Program-made: the position numbers and the translations under genes
Shown here: positions 13,482 through 26,749 of the stretch, one piece after another
Layout of the letters: each line of letters opens with the position of its first letter
Position numbering within the stretch: position 1 is the first letter of the stretch
DNA from: Pardosa pseudoannulata
Lineage: Eukaryota; Arthropoda; Arachnida; Araneae; Lycosidae
NCBI GenBank assembly: GCA_032207245.1
Contig: CM063498.1
Coordinates: forward strand, 53,045,169 to 53,109,168
DNA length: 64,000 bases
Direction: 5' to 3'
The notes under the pieces: generated by a model
Databases searched by the model: none
Told to the model about the DNA's origin: nothing
Seen by the model: the letters and a program-made list of their open reading frames with translations, nothing else

Positions 13482-14111
13482 GCAATCGTCCAGGGAACCA
13501 ACCCAGCCCCGAACTTACACTTGAAAACTGCTTTTGAAATTGTCCCCATTATTTTCCTCAGCCCGGGCATGCTGGGCTGCCAAGAGTCCGCTAATCGTCT
13601 GTTGGAAATAAACGCATAGTCGTCATGGCCTAACGCAATCTTTATTTCATCCGATCAAAAATAGCACAGAATCCAGACGTCTGAACCGGACGGTGCCAGA
13701 ACGTTCTCTCTTTGAGTAATGCCAACCTTCTGCGAGAGACGACTAAAACACGTGTGTGTTTTAAGCGTTGTGGGAAAAATGCTGAGCAACTGTTTTAATT
13801 GCTTATAAAGAGTAACCTTTGACTAGAGCCATCTGCAAAAGTGTGGCGTTCCAGATGACTATTATAGCTGATCATTACAGATTTTTCCTGGGAGAGTTAT
13901 AGCTTCCTAATTAAAAATGCCAGCTATATCAGTTTCTGTTTTGGGAATCATAGAAATAATTTCGGGGTTCGGCTGAAGGAATGAAAACATCCTCGTTTAA
14001 ATTGGATGGCTGGGAAATATGGTTTATATAAAGAGAAGAAATTAAGATTTGGAATAATGAATGGGGAAAAGGGATAATTTTGAATAGACTTTAGGGCTTA
14101 GATATTGATAT

Positions 14112-14152
<41 letters not shown>
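13474..14152. other. Unclassified moderately GC-rich stretch
   Basis: 13480-13870 is richer in GC than its surroundings and has no stop-free frame of note. It could be part of an LTR or another repeat, but I found no matching copy or terminal repeat here. 14114-14155 is a TA array. Confidence 0.4.
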
Positions 14153-14663
<511 letters not shown>

Positions 14664-16935
14664 CATGTAAGTCAGTTTTGGAATTTTAGAGTTAGTAAAG
14701 AAATTCTCAATTGGTATAAATAGAGGAAACTCTTAATATGGGAGTAAAACTACAACATCTAGGGATAGATCACGCCAAATTCAAGGAAGGAGCAGTTAAA
14801 TCTTGTGGACTAGTGATCTGCTACCGGAGCCTCTTTGTTTGTGAACTTAATGGCTAAGTGTGTAAGTCTGATATAATCATTCGAAATAAATTTCCTTGCC
14901 AAGATTGGATATCTTTCTTCTTAGGCTCTGTGTCTGACAAATACACATATGTATATACTTACATCCAAACAAGGAATACACACATTTTTATAAATATGTA
15001 TTTAAAAATATGTATCGTAAGCATATTTGTTGGAATAAATAAGTCCCTATATAAGTAAAAAAATTCTTATATAAAGAACATTTTTTCTTTTAAAATGAAA
15101 TGCACCTTTAATAGTTCTAACTATGAGTATTTCAGAATGATTTGGGTTATCTCTACTTGGGATTAGAGGAAAATGGAGATTCAAAGAGAACATAGTCGGT
15201 ATTTGACCATCTGAAAAACTCTCAGGGGAAATCTAAGAGTGATACGTTAATTCTATACAGTTACTTTATACACTTCTAAGAAAGTCATACGATATAACTT
15301 AATGAATTATATGTATATAATGCATAATATACTCAAGATATCTAGATTTACTTTATAGAGAAGTTTAAATAAACTGCATTAACACTAGTTTCTCAGAATT
15401 CCTTAGGAACTATCATCCATTTTCCTTAAAATCAAAATTGTTCACGAAATATACTACTAATAAATGCATGTGTAAATTACTAACTGCTTCCCCAGAGCTT
15501 TATGTAATATTAGTAATTGAACAACTTGTAAATCACAAGATAAGAGCTAATGGAAATGTCATGATAATTGCTTTCAAACTGTCAGAACTTGGGTACATTT
15601 AAGTATTATTTCATTTTGATATAAAGCTTAATTTGATTAATAGCAAATTTTCAATACATTACAACTCTAACGGTTATTAAAATGAAATAAGATAATACTT
15701 GTCTGAAACTAGTAATCTTGTTTGACGTTTTAGATGCATTCTGTGAGGAATAGCGTACAATTGACTGTTTTGTATATTACCGAATAGGATTGTAATTATA
15801 ACATTATCATTGAAAAGTTATTCTTGCTGTAGTTTCTGCTACCACTTAGACAAATCAAACACGATTTGAGTCATATGCTACTCGTATTAAATAAAGAACG
15901 ACTTCACTCAAGTAGGTCCGCGTAATGTAAAAGCAGGGACCAAGTAGAAGACCCATAAGTTTGGCATGCCAGTCTCATAAATATTGTTTGAGGACTTGAA
16001 GAACATTGTGCCCACAAACGTATTTTACGTGTCCCAGTCACCTTAAAGTTATCCCTCTATACGTTCGGAGATTTTTTTTAAACGTAGAAACTAGTTCATG
16101 TTTTTACATTTTTAGGTTTATTTTTTGTATTATCATATAGAATTGCACTTAAAAATTTATTCCTGAAGAATTTTTAATAAAATTTCTAATAAATGAAGAA
16201 AATTTAGTAAAAAAATCGGGTTTTTTTCAAAAGGTCTAATTTTTTAATCAATTAAATTATTTCAATATTTTTGACGCAACATATTTTTTATACACTGTAC
16301 TAGTGAATAACCTAAAACCTTTTCTTAATTTCCATTTGGTAAAAAATGTTAGTCCTTCATAATCACACATATTAACTTTTTAACGAATTTTCATTACCTT
16401 TATATTTAACTATGAGTGTAACATCATTAAAAATTGTCCAAATTTAAAGCTTTTAGGTCATTCCCTAGTAAATAATATCAAAAGCATTCATAATAATTTT
16501 CAACAAAATATTTTAAGAACTTATTGAGAAATCACATTTCAAGTATCAACACTGAGAAAAACGCATGAAAGCAACTTTAACTATTAAAAAATTAAAATAC
16601 ATGTTTAAAATTTCCCACACTTTCTAGCTTCAAAACTTTCTAATTGCCTAGTTGCTAATTTTTAAAAATGCCAGAAAAATTTTAAACTAATCTTCATGAA
16701 AATTTAAAAACTTTTGTCCAACAAATGCTCTTTAAAAGGATTTAAATTCACAACTTCCGGTTCCGATGTCACTACTTCCGTTTTGTTTTGACAGCTGCCA
16801 CTGATTTTTAAACAGCTGTAGCTCTTTAAACTGCAGTAGAGACAAAACAAAAACATATGTAAAACCCTAAAAGTTGAAATTTTACAATAGAGAAATAAAA
16901 AAAATATGATTGTTGGCAAAAAATGGCATTTACAA
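14664..16935. other. No gene seen
   Basis: AT-rich unique-looking sequence. Open frames are short and of low complexity. No RNA gene, terminal repeat or tandem array was recognised. Confidence 0.5.
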
Positions 16936-17060
16936 CGTAGACGGGTACCTTAATAAACAATGCAGATCGAAGGCCAGCTCGTGGTCTGCACCTGCAACCT
17001 TACACAAGTTAAGAGATTGTTGTCTTTTCCAACTGAGCAATCGCGGTCATGTAACCCCTG
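16936..17060 (-). mobile_element. tRNA-derived SINE, family 2 (5' head fragment)
   Basis: On the minus strand it reads TTGCTCAGTTGG (A-box-like), then AGGTTGCAGGTGC (decayed B box), GAGCTGGCCTTCGAT and TTGTTTATTAAGG. The same order is found in the fuller copy at 54512 (TTAGCTCAGTCAT, AGGTTGCAGGTTCGGG, GAGCTGGCCTAAGAT, TGTTTGTTAATG). Only the head is present here; the body found at 54.6 and 27.2 kb is missing. Confidence 0.65.
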
Positions 17061-17771
17061 TCTATTAAGCAAGTATACGGATATGATACAAAATTTTCTT
17101 TTGATAACATATTTTAATATTTTGCTCGAAATCATGACAATAATTCATATTTAACTTTATGTTAGACCACCCATATCCATTAGCAATCAAACCTCGATAG
17201 TGAAGTAGTAATTGAAAATTTAATTTATTAGAATGTTTTCTAATTTTTTGTTTGAAATTGCAACAAGAATGCATATTTGATTTTATATTAAGACATCTTT
17301 ATCCTATACTTGAGAAATATCGATAATCAAGTGGTGTTTTTTTAAATTTAATTACCTAGGTTTGAATTTAATTTTGCATTATCTGCTTCCTTAATGAAAT
17401 ATTTTCACCTTAAAAATAAGTTAAACTAAGTGCCAATCGTGCAGTTATTAACGAATTGCTGTCGATTTAAAAAGCGCTAAAGGGCCAAACACTTTATAAA
17501 GGAAGTTGGTACATATTCAAAATGTGCTTGTTTTGATCTAACACTACTCTTTAAATATCTAATAGAATTATTAAAAAAATTATAATATATGTAATACTTG
17601 TTTTAACTGTTTTAATATATAGTATTATATTACTATCTGTAAGGTTTGAAATGTTCTATCAAATATAAGACTAGAATTTTTTCTGTGTATACATATTTGT
17701 ATTATCGATATACGCATTTTAAATGATATTATTCACTAATGTATAAATTAAAATTGTATTTATTAATATTA
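17061..17771. other. No gene; weak internal duplication
   Basis: Two diverged ~100-bp segments (from about 17112 and 17245) share the pattern GAAAT..CAA.AAT.CATATTT followed by TTAGA/AAGACA..C.TATCC. The rest is featureless AT-rich DNA. Confidence 0.4.
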
Positions 17772-18065
17772 GTTACTATGCATATAGCCCAGCTATATGA
17801 CTAGGCGTATCCAGTAAAATTTTTATAATATTCCAGAACTGTTAAGTGAACTACCAATGAGTCAGGGTAATAAAACTCCATGGTTTGTTTTTTTGGCCTG
17901 AGAATTATCTGGTTTCAATCTCAATAGTTTATTTATCGTCGTACTCCTTAGAGATTCAACCCGATCCTGTAATGCAAGTTTAGAATCACATGGAAATTGC
18001 ATTTAGTCAAATCATGTGGAATGTTCATAACAAACAAACAAACTTCTATAATTTTCCAAACTATA
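17772..18065 (+). repeat. Dispersed repeat family X, copy 1 (partial)
   Basis: It starts ACTATGCATATAGCCC and carries the family landmarks TTGGCCTGAGAATTATCTGG, GTACTCCTTAGAGATT, TTTAGAATCACATGGAAATT and AAACAAACAAACTTC in the order seen in the copies at 39.0 and 52.4 kb. The downstream parts of the family are absent. The class of the family is unknown. Confidence 0.7.
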
Positions 18066-20114
18066 TATAATACATGATTTTAATCTACCCCTAACTTTTC
18101 TTTAAATTTTGGGTATTTTTAAACTTTATGTGTCAAAAATATTTTTGTATTATTCATTTCATCTATATAATGCAGCTTTCCTTGTGTTAAACGTCCCAAC
18201 TAAATTGTAGAAACATGGAAATTTAGGTTATTAAAATATATCCTAAAAAAGTCACTCTTCAATAGTGAAATTCTCTAATATAACATATAAGTTTATTTTT
18301 TGAATTCTAATGTATTAATTTCCTACATTTTTGATAATAATAAATTAAGACAAAGTAGTTCATCTTTTCTAAGAATTCAAACAAGAAATACACGTTTTAC
18401 ACATTTTTGTATAATTTTATTAAGTGTTTACAGATTTATCGAGTTTCAACAAATACACTTTTGGCATACACCATGGCTTCCTTAAAAGATTTTACAAAAT
18501 TTAAATTATCTCTCGTATATTTACATGACTTAAAATATTATTTACACATATATTTTTAGGTTTTCATTGTTAACATAACTTATAAATAGAGGAAATATGA
18601 AAGATTTTAATAATATATGCATTTCTTGTATAGAAAACAATGTAAAACATTTCATAAATTTGGCAATATGAAAAACAGTAACTCACTGCATTATTTTTAA
18701 GCTGCATAACAATTCTATTAAATATTAATGTCCTCCAGCAATAAATATTTTGTTAAGAATCATGCAGATATATGTGAAGCTATAAAAACTTGAGAATACA
18801 TCCTTATTGAAAATTCTTCTAAAATAATCGATTTATGTTTTAAAGATTATTTTAGAATATTGATAGTACATAATCCTGAGTGTATATATTTTGGCATAAA
18901 ATAATTTAAAATTTTCGAAGCGTTTGAACTTTAAGCAGAGCATCATAAATTTTTTAGTAGTAATGTTTTCTTTCAAACCCCATTTTCTGTCTTTACCCAC
19001 AAGAATATCAATTTTTAAAAAAATCTAAAATAGCGTTATATATTTAAAAATCAATACTTATATTTCCATGAAGTAATAAGATGAATCAAGTTGATAAAAT
19101 TCACATTATATTGTGTGTAAAACATATTACTTATCTTTGATCTTTCATCAGTATTTAATTATTCTTTAGATACTGAATGTTTTTTAAATAACTAATAATA
19201 TTGCACCTAAATGTTTATATGTTTTTAAGGTACGACAATGAAAATTAGTGTTTAATGTTTTTGTTATTTCACAGTAATTTAAAAAGTCATCATTTAAACG
19301 TCCATTTTAATCTTTCAAGTCATCAGTCTCTACTTGATACCACCATTGTTGTTTACTGTTACTCACTCATTCATTAATTCTATGCATGTAAATGAAACCG
19401 CAAAAGGATCTTAATCATACTCGTGACCATCATGAACTTCTAGAATAACGCTGAGCCGTGGAATACCTGTGGGGGAACTATTTCACTCAGTATGCCATAT
19501 GATGTCAACCGACAGTTATGTGTATGGTTTCTCTAAAAGCTGTCTAAAAGTTCTCTAGCAGACTGTGTACACTTGTAAAATTTTGACTCGAAAAAAATGT
19601 AGATTCTGACGAACAAAATGCGGTTATGGATTTTTTTTACTTAAAAACAATGCAGCTGATACTTTTTTGATAATTAAAACAGATTACAAAGAACATGATC
19701 TCAGTATAATTAAATTGTTCCAAAACGTTTTTCTGTTCGTTGCGGGAGTAAATGGTTGTTAAATATTGGATCCCTCCCGGTAGTCCATCAAGAGCATGAC
19801 TGGATAACGACATCGACAAAATAAGAGATCTTATCTGGGAATATTGATGCAAAACAATCAACCAAATCGAAGAATTAACCGAGTTGTCCAGAGATTTGGT
19901 TTCAGGAACCACCAGTCAACGCAATTCGTAAGAGGATTTAAAACAACGGGTTCCTAAGTTTATACACAGATTTCTCACAGAAGGGAAATAAAGATAGTCT
20001 TGGGGAATATCACCTGTAGAATTATCACACATCTTGAAGAAGAATATGCAAATTGCAGGAAACCACCAGATGGCGCGGATAGTACGTCACAATGACGAGA
20101 GTGTATGAAAGGGG
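18066..20114. other. No gene seen
   Basis: AT-rich sequence without a recognisable gene. From about 19700 the composition becomes more balanced; this part may be the 5' non-coding region of the Tc1 element that follows, whose outer end I could not locate. Confidence 0.45.
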
Positions 20115-20122
20115 TATATAAG
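20115..20122 (+). promoter_or_regulatory. TATA box upstream of the Tc1 transposase
   Basis: TATATAAG within GGGGTATATAAGG lies 71 bp before the transposase ATG at 20193. Spacing and sequence suit an RNA polymerase II core promoter carried by the transposon. There is no experimental support. Confidence 0.5.
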
Positions 20123-20192
20123 GAATGGTAGCAAAGAAGTAAAATTGTTCACAAGCGCTTTAAAAGCCTTTCAGTGCAATAACCGCATAGTT

Positions 20193-21240
20193 ATGGCACA
20201 AAAGAAGCATTTGGATGATTTTTTACGTGGTAGAATTATCGGACGACTGGAATGTGGACGTACCCAGCTGGAAGTATCCGAGGAACTTGGAATCGCCCAG
20301 AGTGTCATCTCCAGGCTTTGGCAACGATTCAAACATGATGGTAATGTGAGTAGATGTTACAGCGCAGGTCGCCCCCCAGTTACTACGCCGAATGATGACC
20401 GGTCTGTTTCTTTTGGCAGTTACTGCCAAAAGAAACAGACGGAGCACAGCATCAGACCTGTCTCGTCAGCTCTCTTCAGCTACCTGTACGACAGTTTCAA
20501 GGCAGACCGTGTACAGACGCTTAGGGAACATTGGTCTATGTGCTCGTAGGCCTGTCAGATGTGTTCCCCTTGCCGCAACTCACTGTCGCCTGCGATTATG
20601 CTGGGCTAGAGAGCATGCATTGTTGACACCACAAGAGTGGTCTTGTGTGATGTTTTCTGACGAGTCCAGGTTTAGTTTACATTCTGATTCTCGCCGGACT
20701 TTCATATGGAGAGCGCCAGGTACCCGTTACCACCAAGAGAACACCATTGAACGACACCGTTACGGTGGTGCAGGATGGCTCGTTTGGGGAGGAATTATTC
20801 TTGGTTCCAGAATTGACCTGCATGTTCAGAGTGTAACGATGACAGGCCACATCTATCGGGATGTCATTCTGGAACAACATGTACGTTTGTTTCGGGGCGC
20901 CATGGGTCCTGAATTTCTGTATATTGATGACAACGCCCGACCTTACCGTGAAAACATTGTAGACGAATGCCTTCAATGAGAGGATATCACCCGTATGGAT
21001 TGGCCAGCATACTCATCGGACTTGAATCCAATAGAGCATGTGTGGGACATGCTTGGCCGACGAATTGCAGAACGTCAACCCCCTCCCAACTGTCTATCGG
21101 AACTTCGGAGGGCATTGCTTGATGGGTGGTGTAATTTTCCCCAAGATCAGATTGATAATCTGATACTCAGCATGCGTAGGCGTTGTAACGCTTGTATTGC
21201 ATCGTCCGGGAGACATACTCCGTATCAACCATCATACTAA
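20193..21240 (+). pseudogene. Tc1-like transposase (one frameshift, one nonsense)
   Basis: The frame starts at ATG 20193 (MAQKKHLDDFLRGRIIGRLE). The N-terminal helix-turn-helix region follows (QLEVSEELGIAQSVISRLWQ), with the GRP linker at RPPVTTPND. Near 20390 the frame shifts to the one that continues LLAVTAKRNRRSTASDL. The catalytic core follows: MFSDESRF gives the first Asp, IDDNARPY the second, NPIEHVW the Glu, with 34 positions between second Asp and Glu (DD34E). A TGA at 20977-20979 interrupts LQ-stop-EDITRMDWP. The protein ends at GRHTPYQPSY. A Tc1 transposase cuts and pastes its element into TA sites. All three catalytic residues survive and only two lesions are visible, so this copy is fairly young. 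I could not find its terminal inverted repeats. Confidence 0.9.
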
Positions 21241-21364
21241 CCATGTTATACTGTTTTCTGTAAATAGGTTCTTTTTTGAAATTTGCTCCAGGGAGTAAAA
21301 ATCGCAATTTTTATTAATTATGACGAACATATAGCATCTTTTTTGCTCTTTACCTTTTGTTTAA

Positions 21365-21994
21365 CCCTCTAAGCGGTTTGCACGTACAATTCCGCCAAAC
21401 CGATGATGTCTTCAAAGCAGTTGTCACGTACAATTTTCGACCTCCAAAAACGTTCCGAAAATGGAAAAATGGATGTAATATACATTTCTGCCAGTGCTTT
21501 TCCCCATTCAATTTTGCGGTAGGAGGGTCAGGTCGATTGTTTAGGAACTGCACACCTCTTTGACTAACATTTATTGAGGCACCTACTCCTTGGGGCACAA
21601 AGACACTGATAGATTTTCATGGCTTTGTAAATCTATATTTCGAAGTATTTCGTTTGCGGTAACAGAGGTATCTGTAATTGCACCACTTAAATATCTTGGA
21701 TGACTTTCGTAAAAAATATAAATAAGTCTCTCAATATTTTCATTTATACTTTTCGAATCCATTATTTCTTTTGGGGTGGTCTTCGAGACTTTAAGAGCTT
21801 TATATGTATTAAAAATTAACAATTTATAATATCTATATATCTATAACCGGAAGTAAAGTTACAATAACGAGGGTTGGGTTTCACGTATTCCATTCTAATC
21901 GACTACGGATGAAGTAAAAAATCACAGAACACTTTGGCCGCTGACACAGTAAACCTTTAGCGTATTTCTTCCTCGATGTGTTCCACTTGGAGGG
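21365..21994. mobile_element. piggyBac-like MITE (~630 bp) with TTAA flanks
   Basis: The element lies between TTAA at 21361-21364 and TTAA at 21995-21998. The ends are CCCTCTAAGCGGTTTGCACG and, read inward from the right, CCCTCCAAGTGGAACACATC. TTAA target sites and CCC-initial termini are the hallmark of piggyBac transposons. The interior codes for no transposase; the 82-residue minus-strand frame at 21350-21598 is a passenger, although a similar peptide appears in the second copy at 62.9 kb because the DNA is conserved. A second copy lies inverted at 62437-63033. Confidence 0.8.
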
Positions 21995-21998
21995 TTAA

Positions 21999-22616
21999 TA
22001 GATAGACTTTACAAATAGGTCAAATTTGTTTTGCTTTTGTCTCTTTTATTGTCTGAACTTCATTATCCTTAATTTATGGACATGAGTGTATATCAATAGC
22101 AGTCACTTGTCTTAACTTGAGCATAAAATCTCATGTTAAATCAAATTTTAAGGCATTACTGAAATCTTTGTTTGACATGAAAATAAAAGTACTCTCAGCA
22201 TTTGTCCCCCATAACCTGATTGTCACCTAACAATTTTGCTTGATGGTTTAAAACGGATGAGCAAAATTTGAAATAATGTCTTTGTAGAAGTTAAAGCACA
22301 AAAGCGTCAGGGCTTGTATAATTTCTGGTTCATTTTGCAGATGTTGCCTAAGTCAATTACAGTGTCGTTCGTCAGAATCTGCAAGTCTTTATTATAACAA
22401 GTACACTGTAGTTAAAGAAAATTGCTAGAAAATTCTAAAGTTGTCGTTTAACGTCACATAGCATACTGATTTAGGATAGATCCTTTCACAGCGTGAATTT
22501 ATACTACAAGTACACGATTCGTTAGAGTATAATTTCGGTTATTTTTGTATTCACTTTTGTATTTCGAATTGGAAAGATTTTTTAGTTCTATTTAAGAGTA
22601 CTGTTCTACGAGGCGC
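21999..22616. other. No gene seen
   Basis: AT-rich spacer between the piggyBac-like MITE and the mariner. Nothing recognised. Confidence 0.5.
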
Positions 22617-22618
22617 AT

Positions 22619-23336
22619 CCAGAAAGTAAGTTTCCCTATTTGAAAGAAAAAAAGAACTCACACTTTCACGGACATATTTATTGACAACAAGTGCAGCAAT
22701 GTTTCAGCTATTTTTCAACATAGCCACCACCAGAACTGAGACACTTGTCGTATTGTGGGATCACCTTTCGTATACCTCTATCGTAGAATTCTGTCGCCTG
22801 TGAAAGGAACCAGCCTTCCTGTCCCAGAACACCGTGCATATCCCTTTCCGTACCGCCAGCGTCTGTTTGAATTTGTTCCTGACCGAAGATCCACTACGAT
22901 ACCAGTGCATTGACTGCTGCTTGGTTTCCGGGGTAAAGTGACAAATCCAAGTGACGATCCTGTCCCGTGACGATCCTGTCGAGGAACTCGTCACCGTCAT
23001 CGTGATACTGTATCAGAAATATCAATGCTCTCTTAAGCTTTGAATTTTATGTTCGTGTGTCAGTTTCAGATCATAGTCTTGACAGAGATGATAAATTTCA
23101 ATTGCCGCAAAGCTTTGGGTATTTAAGGTCACCGACCGAAACTTGCAGGCGGCGGGAGGAATTACGAGTTTCCATTTCCGACCATTGCTATCCCGCTACT
23201 GGCATGAATCGTGACTAGTCCAACTGCCATATGATTAATACGTCATAGATCTGTTTCACAAGCACTATTAACACTGTTAATTACGTTTACTTTAGAGGGG
23301 AAAACATAGGGAAACTTACTTTCTGGATGCTCCTCG
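22619..23336 (-). mobile_element. Deleted mariner element (~718 bp)
   Basis: The terminal repeats are CGAGGCGCATCCAGAAAGTA at the left and CGAGGAGCATCCAGAAAGTA at the right (read inward), with a TA target duplication at 22617-22618 and 23337-23338. On the minus strand, mariner-type transposase pieces remain: GDEFLDRIV, HFTPETKQQS, KFKQTLAVRKG, VFWDRKAG, then directly FYDRGIRKVIPQYDKC. The segment that would hold the second and third catalytic Asp is gone. At the first catalytic motif a 16-bp direct repeat (22951-22980) disrupts the sequence. The copy at 62335 shares the same internal deletion, so this is a deletion derivative that spread with transposase from elsewhere. Confidence 0.9.
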
Positions 23337-23338
23337 TA

Positions 23339-25800
23339 GATATCTGGAATTGATTTCCACAGTCAAATGTTTTTTAGAAGTAACAGCATGTTTTTTTAAT
23401 CAGACATTGTACATTTATTGCCTTTTCATACATCGAAGTATATTCGAATAAAGTGTTAACATTTTCTTTTGTTTTCACTGTAAATTATAATTATGGGTAC
23501 GCAATAATATTGAACTAAACAAATATAAATAGTGTTATAGCAAATATATATCAAAAATTGTTTTTAAATTACGGAATTATATAATTTAATAATTCAAGAA
23601 TTTTATTTAGGTGTAATGTGAAGTTTTATATTAAAATATGAAAAAGTAAGAATCATATAAACAAAAACGGTTGTGAATATTTGATTTGAGAACTGCATAT
23701 CTGATGTTAAAATAAAGTAGTAGAGTGATAAAAAAGTCGCCCTAATTCTAGTTCTAAATTATAAAAAAAATTCCTACAAAATCCAAAAGAGAAAAAAATT
23801 GTACAGGAAGTTTTAGATCAACTTTGAAAAATAAATTATTATTTTGGTTAACATTAATTTTCTAAATTCAGAATGTTCTCTAACCTAAAATGAAATTTTC
23901 ATTAGTGAATTTTATTATGTTACATTTTAAAATAATCAATACTTTTAAAACATTTCTCAATCCCATTTCCGGTTTCAATGACTCGCTTTGAATTTCTGTA
24001 TGGTCGTATTTCAGCTGTGTAATAAATTTTATGAAACTTAGTAAATTGCCTTCATTGAAATATGACCCTGAGCAAGTCATATTTCAGTTTCAGACTTCCA
24101 GATTCATAATTTCGATTCCCAATAGGTTAAACAAATTTACATGCAGACAGTATCATATCATGTATGTGTATCACACTATCATAAGCAATGCATTTTGGAA
24201 ATATATTTTGCAATGGGATATGAGCCCATTTAATGGAATTGATGAACGTTAGGTGATTTCGTCCATATAATATACAGAGATAACTGGCTAATATAAATAT
24301 ATTTTTCATAACATTATAGAGTTACTGGGATATTTTTGGATATAATTTTTTAAATTTGCTTAAAATTAATATATAATATAATATATATATAATTAATATA
24401 TAATTATATATATAATTAATTTATAATATATAATTAATATATAATTTATTAATTTTGCTTTTAGAAAATAAATTGTTAAAGTTCTAAAAAGTAAGAATAC
24501 TCAAATATTTATATGCTCTCACATACCAATAGTTATTCCTGTAAGATATAAATAAGCTTTAATAGAGAGAACATTAAGTATAGAGCTAATGCATAAAATG
24601 TAAATAGCAGCTTTTTTTCAATATTTAATTATAGTTCCAAACTTAAAATATTACTACTTAATGCACAAACTATTAAACTCTGTATTTGAATAACAAAGAA
24701 AATCACACTCTGCACCAGATAAAGACTTTTAAATAATGGTGATAAAGTAATTAAGCTAGAATCTTTTAACTTTTCAGAACTTTTACAAGCTTTTAATATT
24801 AGTACTACTTCTACTTTGTATAAAACGTCTCCTAAATACTCGTAAAAGTTCTAGCTTTTACGAATTCAATTTTTTCTACCTCGTTGTAAGAGCCTTGACT
24901 TTATGATATATATTCATATTTTGTTCTGCTTCAAAGAATTTTTGTATCTAAAGAAGTAGCACTTAATTAGCTAAGTATTATTTGTGACACCATGATCAAT
25001 TTTAGAAAGAAGTTATAAAACTTTTAAACAAGATTAAGATTTTATGATATATATATGTGATAAGGCAAAACTCCATGAATAATGATGTACAAAACTTTTC
25101 AGCTTTTCCCCATTTTATGTTTGCAAGAACCATTTAAATATACATATCATGTGAATCATCCGTTTCTAAGGAAAATAAATAGTTAAAGTCTGTTTGAATG
25201 TCACTCCATTTCAGAGCTCTTATCCTGGACATTTCTGAGAAGTGCTTTGAATGGAGTAGACAGCTTTATACTGAAGATGATTGATTGCGCCTCATCTGAG
25301 AATGCATTTTCAGAATGCAAAAATTTCCTTGAATATTTTATTTCTTATTATTCTTTTGTTCTTAAAGCTTAGACAAAAATATCGTAAACATGTTTGAATA
25401 TGTGTATTTATAATAAAAATTTACACATATTGTACTAAAAAATATTTTTTATTTGATTAACGTCTGAAGAATTTATAAAGTTTTATGTTATGCAGTGTAA
25501 ATTTTTTTTGCCATTTCAAATATTCATATCTTAGAATGACTTTAAAATTACTGAAATTTTACCAAAATTCCAATTGGGGAAATTCATTGAATTATGAATT
25601 TACGTATAATTAGTAATGTGTAGCAGAAAATAATTTTTTCATTTCCATATTTCTATCCTCATTTATAGACATTCATATTTTCAAATAATACGTGCAGATT
25701 CCATTTTTAAAGAACATTTTTGTAAAAAAAAAAATTACGATATTTTTTTATCCTATATTTATCAAATCTCCTGTAATATATAGTGTAAATAGTGGTAAAG
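23339..25800. other. No gene seen; AT-palindromic tract
   Basis: Featureless AT-rich DNA. 24365-24455 is a tract built from ATTAATATATAATATA-type words that can fold back on itself. 25203-25258 has 8-bp arms ACTCCATT and AATGGAGT around a ~40-bp loop, too weak to call an element. Confidence 0.45.
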
Positions 25801-26749
25801 ATGTGTCGCCACACACCCATTAATTATTAAGGCGGGTCAGTCTACTTTATGTTTAACAGTCCTTTCTTGTCCGGTTTAACATAAAAAGCATACAAGAGAA
25901 TTGACAATAATAAAACGATAAAGAATTGTTCGAAGGAAATTTTATCCAGTCAAAAGCCTAAAAGTGACTATTGTTGGTGAACAAGGAGCATCAAGAACAC
26001 AATGACACAGAATACTCTAGTTCGTATCAAGTGAAGTGCGAGTTCAGTATACGTAATGAAAGTCTAAAGACTCTATTTAATTCTAGTTTTGAAGAATGAA
26101 ATGGGAAATTTGTATAATATTTCACCCTCCCTTTACCAAAAAGCACGTTTCTTTATTGCTCTCAATACCATAATGGGAAGACCACAGTGTGTTGAATTCC
26201 GTCGTCCCTTGCTGAACGCAAATGGTATTTATATCTTGATGAGATGATACGGCCTAAAGTATGAAAGTTGAATCAGAAATGATTACAATTTTCCCTATCG
26301 AATTCTGTCGAATGAACTATTATTGAAGTGCAGCAAATATTGACTCTAGTTCACCTTCAAAACAGGTTGAAAGTTTTCCATTTGTCTGGTAGAAGCAAAT
26401 TGGTTCATAGAACTAAACAGCCAAAGCTGACTGGTCGAGGTCAAAAGGAAACCATTGGTTTATATATGTAGCCATTCAAAAATAGTATAACAGTTGTGAA
26501 TGGTATAAATAGCAATCATTTCAAGATCTTCAAGTCCAAAATCTGACAGTTTTGTCATTAAGGTCCAATTTTGAGCAGCGGCAGATCTCGCTAAAGGCAA
26601 CGATCTCGTAACGGAAAGTAGCAGAAAATCGATCCAAAAATCTGCCGCATTTCTCACTATACCAAGATGTACCGTTTTTCACCAACAAGCGGTTGGCAAA
26701 GAAGAAAAAGGGACGTTAAAACCGATTTGATGAGTTGGGAAAGAGATTT
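25801..26749. other. Unclassified stretch, possibly repeat-derived
   Basis: Composition is more even than upstream. Translations are stop-rich in all frames. It may be the upstream part of the repeat at 26750, but I found no second copy of it here. Confidence 0.35.

Noticed and set aside
25203..25258. A hairpin element with ACTCCATT/AATGGAGT arms
   Set aside because: Arms of 8 bp around a 40-bp loop are expected by chance at this length and have no flanking duplication.
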